Below are positions 48,046 to 56,535 of a stretch of 64,000 bases of DNA, one piece after another. A program made the translations under genes and the position numbers. The stretch is from assembly GCA_947455215.1 (NCBI GenBank), contig CANGNA010000003.1, positions 1 through 64,000 of the forward strand, read 5' to 3'. The notes under the pieces are model-generated. The model was given only the letters and a program-made list of their open reading frames with translations. It did no database searches and had not been told where the DNA came from. Position 1 is the stretch's first letter. Every line of letters begins with the position of its first letter. This DNA is from Chitinophagaceae bacterium. Its GTDB lineage: Bacteria; Bacteroidota; Bacteroidia; Chitinophagales; Chitinophagaceae.

Positions 48046-48102
48046 TCTTTCTGTTCGGTCCACGGATTTTAACTATCGCCTGCGAGGAAAATAGGACAGA
48101 CA

Positions 48103-48187
48103 GGCCTGAAAGGCCGAAAGATAATAGCCCGGGATGAAGTCCCGGGAATGTGTAATAACATCGATAAGCTCTGAAAGAGCGAAAGAT
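48103..48187 (+). repeat. Three-hairpin REP-like element, copy 2
   Basis: GGCCTGAAAGGCCGAAAGATAATAGCCCGGGATGAAGTCCCGGG...AAGCTCTGAAAGAGCGAAAGAT; ends 14 nt before the transposase ATG. Confidence 0.92.
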
Positions 48188-48201
48188 ATTATCTTCGATA
48201 C

Positions 48202-48654
48202 ATGAGCCAATCACTTGTTCAAAATTATCTACACATAATATTCAGCACCAAACACCGGGAAGCAATGATTCTTCCGCCATACGAACAAGATTTGTATGCT
48301 TACATTGGTGGCATCTGTAATGAACTGGATTGTACTCCTGTAAAGATCGGTGGCTATACAGACCACATTCATATCTTGTGCACTCTGTCAAAAAACATTT
48401 CGCTCGTAAAATTGATATCTACTATAAAAGCTGATTCGTCGAAGTGGATGAAAACAAAACATCCTTCTTTAAGTAATTTCTATTGGCAGACCGGATACGG
48501 GGCATTTTCAGTCAACGCCACAGATGTAGACAATGTGATTGCATACATAGCTGATCAGCATATTCATCATACTAAACTCACATTTCAGGAGGAGTACCGC
48601 GCATTTTTGAAGAAATATAAAGTAGCCTACAAGGAAGAATATGTTTGGGATTAG
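48202..48654 (+). mobile_element. Y1 (IS200/RAYT-like) single-strand transposase gene
   Basis: SQSLVQNYLHIIFSTKHREAMI...GGYTDHIHILCTLSKNISLVKLISTIKADSSKWMK...FYWQTGYGAFSVN...VIAYIADQHIHH: HxH (HIH) motif and downstream catalytic-Tyr-like region of the Y1 family. Confidence 0.93.
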
Positions 48655-48661
48655 CATGGCG

Positions 48662-48745
48662 TCTTTCGCTCTTTCAGAGCTTATCCATGTTATTATATAT
48701 TCCCGGGACTACATCCCGGGCTATTATCTTACGGTCTTTCAGACC
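48662..48745 (-). repeat. Three-hairpin REP-like element, copy 3 (inverted)
   Basis: Reverse strand GGTCTGAAAGACCGTAAGATAATAGCCCGGGATGTAGTCCCGGG...AAGCTCTGAAAGAGCGAAAGA. Confidence 0.9.
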
Positions 48746-48815
48746 TTTTTCCCTTAGCTATTAACACTGACGCACTCTGAACCCAAAGACCTATTTTGCG
48801 TACTTTAGTGTCTTT

Positions 48816-49724
48816 ATGAAGGTTTTTATCGTTTCGCTTATATGTGTATTATTGCACCTCCATGGCATCGCCCAAACCTACGACTCTGTGAACATCAAAC
48901 ACGTGGAACTAGACAGCTTCGTGGTGCGCAGCGGCTTCGACACAAAGGCCTTCATCCGCAGGGTGCAGCGCGATACCACTTTCTACAAAGCCTTTCGCAG
49001 CATGCGTATTGTACCCTACAAGGCCGTATGCAGTTTTACCGCCCGCGATAAAAAGGGCGGCGTAGCGGCCTCGCTTAACACAAAGGCAGAACAGCGCTTC
49101 AATAGCAAAAAGTGCCGCTACACAATATTCACCGACAAGGTGGTGACCGGCAACTTTTACAACAGAGACAAAACACTGCACTATTTCACTGCCGACCTGT
49201 TCTATAACCTCTTCTTTTCCGAGAAACCGGTATGTGGCGAGGACGATGTAGTAGGCAAGGGCTTTGAGCTGAAGGATAAAAGCCGCATAGAAAAAAGCAA
49301 GTACGAGCTAAAGCAACTAATGTTCAACCCCGGCTCTAAGGTGTCGGGCGTTCCTTTTATGGGTGATAAAGCATCGGTTTTTGATGCCGACGAGGTAGAC
49401 AAATACGATTACAAAGTGACCATGGAGCAGTACGAAGGAGAAGAAGTGTACGTGTTCAATATCACCCCCAAGCCCGGGTACAAAAACAAAGTGGTCTTCA
49501 ACGAACTGAAAACATGGTTCCGCCGCAGCGACTACAGTATTATGGCCCGCGACTATTCCCTGTCTTTTAATACCATGGTCTACGACTTTGATGTACGCAT
49601 GAAGGTGCGCATGGCACAGATAAAAGGCAAGTTATATCCTACACACATAGACTACGACGGCAACTGGAAGGTAACCCTGAAAGACCGGGAGCGCATGAGG
49701 GTGGTAATGGATGTGGTATATTAA
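48816..49724 (+). CDS. Secreted hypothetical protein
   Basis: Signal peptide, 302 aa, MKVFIVSLICVLLHLHGIAQTYDSVNIKHVELDSF... Confidence 0.65.
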   Translation: MKVFIVSLICVLLHLHGIAQTYDSVNIKHVELDSFVVRSGFDTKAFIRRVQRDTTFYKAFRSMRIVPYKAVCSFTARDKKGGVAASLNTKAEQRFNSKKCRYTIFTDKVVTGNFYNRDKTLHYFTADLFYNLFFSEKPVCGEDDVVGKGFELKDKSRIEKSKYELKQLMFNPGSKVSGVPFMGDKASVFDADEVDKYDYKVTMEQYEGEEVYVFNITPKPGYKNKVVFNELKTWFRRSDYSIMARDYSLSFNTMVYDFDVRMKVRMAQIKGKLYPTHIDYDGNWKVTLKDRERMRVVMDVVY

Positions 49725-49766
49725 TAAACAGGGGCACAAATATTTGCACCCCTGTTGGGCTTTTAG

Positions 49767-49979
49767 TCATTTCTTTACTGCCAGTTGTCTTGAATACAAA
49801 AACATTTGTGTGGCCTGCGCGCCCAGCATGCAAAACAGGGCAACCGCTGCTATCAGCATAGTGTTCAGCGGCTGATCCGCCATAAACAACCTGGCGGCCA
49901 CTACTATGGCCCCAGCTATTGCCAGCCCCATCAGCAGGTACCTGAACTGGTCGTTAACTATTGAAGTTATTTTTTTCAT
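49767..49979 (-). CDS. Small two-TM membrane protein
   Basis: MKKITSIVNDQFRYLLMGLAIAGAIVVAARLFMADQPLNTMLIAAVALFCMLGAQATQMF. Confidence 0.6.
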   Translation of the reverse strand: MKKITSIVNDQFRYLLMGLAIAGAIVVAARLFMADQPLNTMLIAAVALFCMLGAQATQMFLYSRQLAVKK

Positions 49980-50016
49980 GTTTTACAATTATTATGTTGC
50001 CTTAAACTGGCAGTGA

Positions 50017-50090
50017 ACCTTGCGAGATCCGCCTGCTTGATGTCTTTGCGGTTCTTTGCGAAAAAACTCTGTGGCCCTTTGCGTGAAACT
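50017..50090. repeat. CTTTGCG degenerate repeat, locus 2
   Basis: CCTTGCGAGATCCGCCTGCTTGATGTCTTTGCGGTTCTTTGCGAAAAAACTCTGTGGCCCTTTGCGTGAAAC. Confidence 0.7.
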
Positions 50091-50093
50091 CGA

Positions 50094-50363
50094 TTATGAC
50101 CCCTGCACATATTTCGTCGGTTTCAGCTTGAACGCTTTTTCGCAATTATCGCTGCAGAAATGTATCGTATCGTTCAGATACACGGTCTTGTTTGTCCACG
50201 CAGTATCATAAGGCATATCGCAAACAGGGTCTACCTTATCGCTTGCCTTATGCTTTGGCTTTTCTGTGGCTGCGGTCTGTTCTGTTGTTTTCGTATCTGC
50301 CGGGGTAGCATTGTTGCAAGACACTGCAACGGCCGACAATACTATGAGCATGTATTTCTTCAT
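50094..50363 (-). CDS. YHS-domain lipoprotein
   Basis: Lipobox MLIVLSAVAVSCNN; VDPVCDMPYDTAWTNKTVYLNDTIHFCSDNCEKAF. Confidence 0.88.
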   Translation of the reverse strand: MKKYMLIVLSAVAVSCNNATPADTKTTEQTAATEKPKHKASDKVDPVCDMPYDTAWTNKTVYLNDTIHFCSDNCEKAFKLKPTKYVQGS

Positions 50364-50410
50364 ATGCTTTGTTTAATTTAATTAAGTGTATACTGATTTA
50401 CCGATAATAT

Positions 50411-50442
50411 CTCCCTCTCCCTCGGAGAGGGCCGGGGTGAGG
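50411..50442. repeat. CCTCACCCC-type interspersed repeat (inverted copy)
   Basis: CTCCCTCTCCCTCGGAGAGGGCCGGGGTGAGG. Confidence 0.7.
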
Positions 50443-50444
50443 CT

Positions 50445-50840
50445 TTACCTTTTGCGATAGTAAAAGTACAACGCCGTATCCTTTTCATTGCCATTATGAT
50501 CAATTTCCACCGATAATTCCAGTTTAAGGGTAGCTGCCACAGTATCAGCATAAACAAAAGACTGGCTGATGTCGAAATGATCATCGTGCACATGCTCGTC
50601 TGCGTCAAAGAGCACATTGCCTGTTGCACTGTCTGTTACTTTCATCTCGTACCCGTGCAGTTCCGATGGATAACTTACCGTAGCATGTAGCAAGGCCGTG
50701 TCCCCAATATGGAATACCTGGCCGTTAGCAGGCGAGGAGATTGTTATCGCCACCTTCGACGGATCGGGTGAAGTAGTGTCTTTTTTCTGACAAGAAAATA
50801 TAAATAATGTTATGATTATAAATAAAATAGATTGTTTCAT
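50445..50840 (-). CDS. Putative lipoprotein with Ig-like fold
   Basis: ILFIIITLFIFSCQKKD lipobox; ITISSPANGQVFHIGDTALLHATVSYP. Confidence 0.65.
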   Translation of the reverse strand: MKQSILFIIITLFIFSCQKKDTTSPDPSKVAITISSPANGQVFHIGDTALLHATVSYPSELHGYEMKVTDSATGNVLFDADEHVHDDHFDISQSFVYADTVAATLKLELSVEIDHNGNEKDTALYFYYRKR

Positions 50841-50853
50841 TTGAAGTTAAATT

Positions 50854-51765
50854 TTAGAATAAAAAGAAGATACTTGTTTCTAGTTTGTAGCGGGCAGTTA
50901 CATTGCCCGATGCAAAATTTTGAGCAATGGGCAACTGGCCGGTTACCCGTGCACCAGCCTTTTTATAGTAGGTCTGTACACCGGCAGCGGCAAATACCAT
51001 ATATCCGCCGCTCTGCTCATTCAGCCACTTTTTGCTGTAGTTATCGTAGTCGTGCAGGGTATATTCGTAGCGTACACCGGCCACGGGCATCAGCGATACC
51101 GATCCTGCCGCGAGGGAATAGAAAGCCAAAATGCCGCTGTTCAGCTTGTTACCATACTTATAACTATCACTGCTTGTAGTAGTTAAAGTATACGATGCAT
51201 CTAAATTGAAGCCCAGCTGTTTACGCTTGATAACATAATTGGCATTGACCATAAGATCAGTGGCCCCGGTACCCGGTTGCATATTCGGTAATCCCTCCTT
51301 GTCCAGTACAGAAATACCGTCGTGGTGACCGGTAGGCAGCTTTATGCCGACGCCTGCTGTAAGCAGGTGAGACACCTCACCACGCTCTCTATCCACCAGT
51401 TTCCTGTTGGCCAGGATGGTGATATCACCAACACCTGAATTATTGTAGCGCGTTGAATCTTCGCGATGCCGGTTGAACTGGTAGGGGATAAAAACAAATA
51501 ACTGGTATTTGCGCCCCAGGTTGTAGCGGCCCCACAATTGCAGGGTATTATACTGGTCTTTAGAATGCTGTGCCGGGTCCGATTCCCGCAGGCCGGAATG
51601 CGTACCGGCATAATTGCTGTGCAAGTATTGCAGGCCAATAAAATTATAGTCGTACCCCGGCAGTACACCCAGGAACTGGCTGCTGGTAGAACAGCCGCAT
51701 ACGTCGCACGCCCACATAGGGGTATATGCAACAGTCAGCAGCAACATGCTGATGATCTTTTTCAT
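50854..51765 (-). CDS. Outer-membrane transporter-like protein with CDVCGC motif
   Basis: Signal peptide, ACDVCGCSTSSQFLGVLPGYDYNFIGLQYLHSN, beta-barrel-like C-terminus ending FLF. Confidence 0.65.
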   Translation of the reverse strand: MKKIISMLLLTVAYTPMWACDVCGCSTSSQFLGVLPGYDYNFIGLQYLHSNYAGTHSGLRESDPAQHSKDQYNTLQLWGRYNLGRKYQLFVFIPYQFNRHREDSTRYNNSGVGDITILANRKLVDRERGEVSHLLTAGVGIKLPTGHHDGISVLDKEGLPNMQPGTGATDLMVNANYVIKRKQLGFNLDASYTLTTTSSDSYKYGNKLNSGILAFYSLAAGSVSLMPVAGVRYEYTLHDYDNYSKKWLNEQSGGYMVFAAAGVQTYYKKAGARVTGQLPIAQNFASGNVTARYKLETSIFFLF

Positions 51766-51790
51766 CTTAAATAGATTGAAAAACGGTAAA

Positions 51791-51944
51791 ACAATTCACC
51801 TACAGAGTGTCACCCTGAGCTTGTCGAAGGGCGACACGGACATGGGCTATTAAGCTTATAACAATTTACCTACAGAGTGTCACCCCCAGGTTTATACTGA
51901 GCTTGTCGAAGTATCGAAGGGCGGCACGGACATGGGTAATTAAG
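51791..51944. repeat. Tandem pair of CTTGTCGAAGGGCG-CACGGACATGGG repeats
   Basis: ACAATT(C/T)ACCTACAGAGTGTCACC...CTTGTCGAAGGGCGACACGGACATGGGCTATTAAGCT, then ...CGGCACGGACATGGGTAATTAAGCT. Confidence 0.8.
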
Positions 51945-52014
51945 CTCCCTTGACGAAAATTAACGTATGGTTCAACAGGCTCACCATGACATTAAATTCC
52001 TATCGCTACAGTAT

Positions 52015-52407
52015 TTAAGCTGTTGCTATAAAACCGGGTGGATGAAAAATATCGGCCAGCAGATCGCTACCATGGAAATTACCCGTAACAGGGGTATTTA
52101 AAGGAAATACAGGGAAAGAATAAGCGGGTGGGGTAGTAAAACGGTCGGTAACCACAAACTCTATCACTTCGCTCTTTTCGGTTTTTACCTGCCCTTTTTT
52201 AGAAGTACTGCTACCGTCTTCCACCTTTTTCATTTGCTTGCGCAGATAACACTTACCGCAGCAGTTCTTCTTAGGTTGGTTGCGATTCTCGCACAGGTTT
52301 TGCGCAATGTAGGCTTTGTTGGCCTCGTAATACCCCCAAAGACCCAGGTGCACCAGGCACTGGGTGAGCAGAGAGATAAAAACGACTATGGCAATAAAGC
52401 GCTTCAC
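52015..52407 (-). CDS. Small membrane-anchored hypothetical protein with Cys cluster
   Basis: N-terminal TM; QNLCENRNQPKKNCCGKCYLRKQMKK. Confidence 0.6.
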   Translation of the reverse strand: MKRFIAIVVFISLLTQCLVHLGLWGYYEANKAYIAQNLCENRNQPKKNCCGKCYLRKQMKKVEDGSSTSKKGQVKTEKSEVIEFVVTDRFTTPPAYSFPVFPLNTPVTGNFHGSDLLADIFHPPGFIATA

Positions 52408-52547
52408 GGATGCACAAAGTTAGCAGTAAACAAACCGGCCTACCAAAAATAATTGTAGCCTGCTATTATGACGTTGGTCAGTAAGGTTTCCTTCGACGAG
52501 GTGTAAAATAGCCTCAGCGAGGGGACGCTCACTTCCCCCACATCGCC

Positions 52548-52609
52548 GTTGTTGGTCTTCCGACCAACAACTCGTTTGCTCGTTTGCCGTAGCATTTCGC
52601 TACGGCACG
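52548..52609. repeat. GTTGTTGGTC-GGAA-GACCAACAAC and CCGTAGC...GCTACGG hairpin repeats
   Basis: TTGTTGGTCTTCCGACCAACAA and GCCGTAGCATTTCGCTACGGC; related words at 33.1-33.3 kb and 55.2 kb. Confidence 0.65.
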
Positions 52610-52655
52610 CACGGTAGCCGGATTCTGTCCGGCGTTTTTGGAGCACCCCTCGTTC

Positions 52656-52706
52656 CGCCCTGTAAGGGCGGGTTATTACAGCGCAGGGTTTCAACCCTGC
52701 GGCTTC
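52656..52706 (+). repeat. CGCCCTGTAAGGGCG...CAGGGTTTCAACCCTG repeat, copy 2
   Basis: Matches 5187..5236. Confidence 0.75.
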
Positions 52707-52752
52707 AGCAGACGTATCCCTTGGTCCTTGGTTCTTGTTTCCTGGTTCTTTC

Positions 52753-52812
52753 TGTCCTCGGCGTGTCTCTCGCATGGCCTGTGCGTAGCCGAGGACTCGC
52801 CGATATCGGGTG
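52753..52812. repeat. Third copy of the CCTCGGCG...GACTCGCCGATATCGG family
   Basis: TGTCCTCGGCGTGTCTCTCGCATGGCC...GCCGAGGACTCGCCGATATCGGGTGGG. Confidence 0.7.
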
Positions 52813-53243
52813 GGTTTCGTTTAGGTTTAGGCTCCATACTATATCTACAGAAACGCTTCATCTCTCTAAGGCAGATGATAAAATACATGCGCAAAATAAA
52901 AATGTAAAAATATTTTTACAATCACCCAAGGTTCTCCCAAAGACTACCGTCTTATTAGTAGTGGTTAGTTTGAATATTGACAAAGGCGCCTTTTAGATAT
53001 TTGAACACGTATAGATCTTATCGTTTACCTTTTTAAACCTTATCAGTATAAAAAAGAGTGGCTATAACACCTATCAAAAAATTAAGAAAAGAGCCGGCAA
53101 GAGCGTAAAGCCCCTATAAACGAACCCTATTTTTGTAACAGAAAAGTAAAAGGTGTGAGGAAGCACCAACAAAAAAGTGAAGAGATGAGCGATATTTAGT
53201 AATTTAAGAGTGTACAATTAAAACAACATTATTACTCGCAATT

Positions 53244-53834
53244 ATGCCCGCATATTCTGAACAAGATATTATAGCAGGGTGCCGGAAGAAAAACCGGGCT
53301 ATTCAGGAGCATCTGTACAAAACGTACTACAGCATGTTCTTGAAAGTGTGTGCGAGGTATGCCAAAAATATGCAGGACGCTGAGCAGTTGCTCAACGACG
53401 GTTTCCTTAAAATTTTCACCCAGATAGATAAGTACGGTAATACCGGATCTTTCGAAGGCTGGATGAAGCGGGTGGTAGTCAATACTTGTCTCGACTACTT
53501 AAGGAGCACTTACCTGAAAGAAGAAATGACCATGCATGTAAATGCGATACAACCGGAAGAAACAAACCTGTCTGTTACCAACGAGGGTATGAAGCAGATA
53601 GAATTCCGCGAATTGCTGAGCATGATACAGATACTACCTTCAATGACGAGGACCGTGTTCAACATGTTCGTTTTTGAAGGGTATAACCATAAGGAGATAT
53701 CAGAACAATTAGATATAAGTGAAGGTACTTCTCACTGGCACGTGCACCAGGCGAGGAATATGCTTCAGAAGAAGATCAACAAGGTAGAAGACAAACTACA
53801 ACAAAAAGTGACGTATGAAACCAGGAGAATTTGA
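53244..53834 (+). CDS. ECF-type RNA polymerase sigma factor
   Basis: MPAYSEQDIIAGCRKKNRAIQEHLYKTYYSMFLKVCARYAKNMQDAEQLLNDGFLKIF; VFNMFVFEGYNHKEISEQLDISEGTSHWHVHQARNML. Confidence 0.95.
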   Translation: MPAYSEQDIIAGCRKKNRAIQEHLYKTYYSMFLKVCARYAKNMQDAEQLLNDGFLKIFTQIDKYGNTGSFEGWMKRVVVNTCLDYLRSTYLKEEMTMHVNAIQPEETNLSVTNEGMKQIEFRELLSMIQILPSMTRTVFNMFVFEGYNHKEISEQLDISEGTSHWHVHQARNMLQKKINKVEDKLQQKVTYETRRI

Positions 53835-55053
53835 CGATCTGGTCAGACAGAAGTTCGACCAGGCCGACTTTGAGTACAACCCGAGAAATTGGGAGAAGCT
53901 CACTGAAGAATTAGACGGTCAGAAAAAGAGAAGGGGTGGCCTCCTCTTTTGGTGGATGCCGGTAGTTGGCGTTGCCGCCTCTGTAGCCATGGCTTTTGGC
54001 GTGTCTACAGTGCTGCACAATGGTGCGCAGATAGGTGGCACTACTGCCCGGCCACAGGTAGCCACTGCTGTAAAGCACAAGGCACATACCAGCATGGCTA
54101 TGGCGCCGGCCCGCGTCGATGTCATCCCCGCACAGGATGATAACGCCGCCGCATTGCCGGAAGAGCACGCATCTTCAGCATCAGCAGCTACTGTTACTGA
54201 TAAGTTAGCCAACACAACATCCAACAAAACACCAAACACAGAGCACAATACAGAAGGCACATCTGTTGCCGTTACCATACCAGGCACTTTTAAATCGGGC
54301 GCCGCAGCAGAACTGGAACAAGCCGCCAAAGAAAACCTGGCGAAGAAAAAGAAGAACGCAGTAGTGAACAATGGCTACTTCACCTTCCGCGAACCAGAAC
54401 AGGTAAAGAAAGAACCAAAGGTGGCCATCATTCTGTCTGGTGGTGTTAACTACAGCAACAACAGCAATGGTTATATGGTAGGTGCTACTGCCCGCCGCAT
54501 GATCAACGACAAGGTGTACATAGAAAGCGATGTGGCATTCATAGGCACCAACAATTCGCGCAAGGTAGAGTATATGGATTACTCTTCTTCATCAAACAAT
54601 TCGGGTACTGCAGGTGCAATGATGGCAGGCTACGCCGCCAAGGGTACTGCCACAGCAGGTAAGAATACCGACCTGTCGGGCAAGGGTACTACTACCGACC
54701 CTGTAGGTGTGTTGAAGACAGCTACACAATCTTACAGCCTGTACTATGCACAGGTAACACCAAGCATTGGGTACAAACTGGCTAAGCGTGTATCTGTAGG
54801 TATAGGCCCCGACTTCCAGCAGATGCTGGTAGACAACAGGCCGGAGATCAATACATCAGAACGCGGCAATATCAAGGTGGCTCCTGTTTTCGATATGGGC
54901 TTCATGGGTAAGACCGAAGTAGCAGTAACCAAAAATATAAAGGCCGCTGTATACTACAGGGAAGGTATCAACAACGTGATCACCCCAACCAACAAGTATA
55001 TCGATCGCAACTACCTGCAGTTCCAGATCAAGTGCGCTATCCTGAACAGGTAG
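53815..55053 (+). CDS. Single-TM protein with C-terminal beta-barrel-like domain, overlapping the sigma gene
   Basis: N-terminal cytosolic segment, TM LLFWWMPVVGVAASVAMAFGV, long linker, then barrel-like strands. Overlaps the sigma gene by 20 nt. Confidence 0.8.
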   Translation: MKPGEFDDLVRQKFDQADFEYNPRNWEKLTEELDGQKKRRGGLLFWWMPVVGVAASVAMAFGVSTVLHNGAQIGGTTARPQVATAVKHKAHTSMAMAPARVDVIPAQDDNAAALPEEHASSASAATVTDKLANTTSNKTPNTEHNTEGTSVAVTIPGTFKSGAAAELEQAAKENLAKKKKNAVVNNGYFTFREPEQVKKEPKVAIILSGGVNYSNNSNGYMVGATARRMINDKVYIESDVAFIGTNNSRKVEYMDYSSSSNNSGTAGAMMAGYAAKGTATAGKNTDLSGKGTTTDPVGVLKTATQSYSLYYAQVTPSIGYKLAKRVSVGIGPDFQQMLVDNRPEINTSERGNIKVAPVFDMGFMGKTEVAVTKNIKAAVYYREGINNVITPTNKYIDRNYLQFQIKCAILNR

Positions 55054-55203
55054 TTCTTAGTTGAGGAGTTAAAAAGGTTAAGAGTTAAGGTCAATCAGTC
55101 AAAATATTTTCAGTCCCCTCGATCCCGGCCATTTTTGGTCGGGATCTCTTTTTATTCAATGCTGCCGTTGTGTCTCCGGTCCAACGCGCAGCCCGCCACA
55201 TCG

Positions 55204-55252
55204 CCGCCGTTGTGTCTCCTGACCAACGGCCACGGGACGTATTCGTTTTGGG
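55204..55252 (-). repeat. 49-nt repeat, inverted copy of 33133..33181
   Basis: Reverse complement CCCAAAACGAATACGTCCCGTGGCCGTTGGTCAGGAGACACAACGGCGG. Confidence 0.85.
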
Positions 55253-55296
55253 TATTTTCGTCGGCTGTGTTCATCTAAATTTAACTAAAATTGAGC

Positions 55297-55388
55297 CTTT
55301 GCGTTCCCTGCCTGCTCATCAATCTTTGCGTACTTTGCGTAGTATCTTTGCGCTCATTGCCTGTCTGCCGACAAGCAGGCGTGAAACT
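55297..55388. repeat. CTTTGCG degenerate repeat, locus 3
   Basis: CTTTGCGTTCCCTGCCTGCTCATCAATCTTTGCGTACTTTGCGTAGTATCTTTGCGCTC...GCAGGCGTGAAACT. Confidence 0.7.
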
Positions 55389-55402
55389 AAAAAAAACACA
55401 AC

Positions 55403-56248
55403 ATGATAGCATTTCTGGGTATGGGCCACCTTGGGGCCAATTTTGTAAAAGCCATGCTGGATAAAGGAAAGCAGGTAAACGTGTGGAACAGGACCTTCGC
55501 TAAGGCGCAGGCGCTTGAGGCTAACGGTGCCAAAGCATTTGAGCAGGTAACAGACGCAGTAAAGGGTGTAAGGCAAGTACACCTTACCCTGAAAGATGAT
55601 GCTTCTGTAGATGAGATACTGGCACAGGCAAGCGCTGCATTTCAGCCGGGCGTTATCATCATAGATCATACAACCACCTCTACAGCAGGTGCCGAAGAGC
55701 GCACCCGCAGCTGGAAGGAAAAGGGATTCACGTACCTGCACGCCCCCGTATTCATGGGCCCGCAGAATGCCCGCGAAAGTACCGGGCTGATGCTGGTTTC
55801 CGGCGATCAGCAGGTGATAGACCAGGTAATGCCAGACCTGTCGGCAATGACAGGCAAGGTGATGAACTTTGGCAACGATACCAATAAGGCAGCAGGCATA
55901 AAGCTGCTTGGCAACCTGATGCTGATAGCCATGACAGGCGGATTATCAGACGCGCTGGCGCTGGCTAAATCTACCGGTATCACAGTTGATGAGATAGCCA
56001 CGCTGTTCGAGACATTCAATCCGGGCAATACACTACAGGCACGCCTGAAGAAGATGACCAGCAATACCTTCGATCAACCTACCTGGGAGCTGAACATGGC
56101 CCGCAAGGATGCAGGCCTGATGATCAAAGAAACAGAAGGCAAACACCCGCTTACCGTAGTGCCTGCCGTAGCCAACGTTATGGACAAATACATAGCCAAC
56201 GGCCTCGGCAGCAAAGACTGGACAGTGATTGCCAAGGAAAATGTTTAA
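55403..56248 (+). CDS. NAD(P)-dependent oxidoreductase (beta-hydroxyacid dehydrogenase family)
   Basis: IAFLGMGHLGANFVKAMLDKGKQVNVWNRT; HAPVFMGPQNARESTGLMLVSGD; AGIKLLGNLMLIA. Confidence 0.93.
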   Translation: MIAFLGMGHLGANFVKAMLDKGKQVNVWNRTFAKAQALEANGAKAFEQVTDAVKGVRQVHLTLKDDASVDEILAQASAAFQPGVIIIDHTTTSTAGAEERTRSWKEKGFTYLHAPVFMGPQNARESTGLMLVSGDQQVIDQVMPDLSAMTGKVMNFGNDTNKAAGIKLLGNLMLIAMTGGLSDALALAKSTGITVDEIATLFETFNPGNTLQARLKKMTSNTFDQPTWELNMARKDAGLMIKETEGKHPLTVVPAVANVMDKYIANGLGSKDWTVIAKENV

Positions 56249-56395
56249 AGATTGAACATAAGCGCTGGTCGAAGCGTCCCGCTTCGTCCTTGCTATTGCA
56301 AGCGTCCCGCTTGCGTAAAATAACTGAGCATAGGTTACACAAGTGAGACCATGTAGCCTACTAGACGAAGCAAACCATTTTATCCAGTATTAGAA

Positions 56396-56481
56396 GGTCT
56401 GAAAGACCGAAAGATAATAGCCCGGGACGACAGTCCCGGGTATAAAACAATAATAAACTAAGCTCTGAAAGAGCGAAAGAT
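56396..56481 (+). repeat. Three-hairpin REP-like element, copy 4 (solo)
   Basis: GGTCTGAAAGACCGAAAGATAATAGCCCGGGACGACAGTCCCGGG...AAGCTCTGAAAGAGCGAAAGAT. Confidence 0.92.
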
Positions 56482-56535
56482 ACCCCCACAAAAAACAAGT
56501 GCTCGGAGATGCCTCGGCCAGTCACAAAATACTAT

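Noticed and set aside
47754-48214. Minus-strand ORFs 47754..47993 and 47894..48214
   Set aside because: Their translations are mostly the repeat hairpins and the kup terminator; treated as chance ORFs.
47959-48745. CRISPR-like array from the repeated hairpins near the transposase
   Set aside because: Copies are not regularly spaced, are in mixed orientation, have internal structure of three hairpins, and no cas genes are present.
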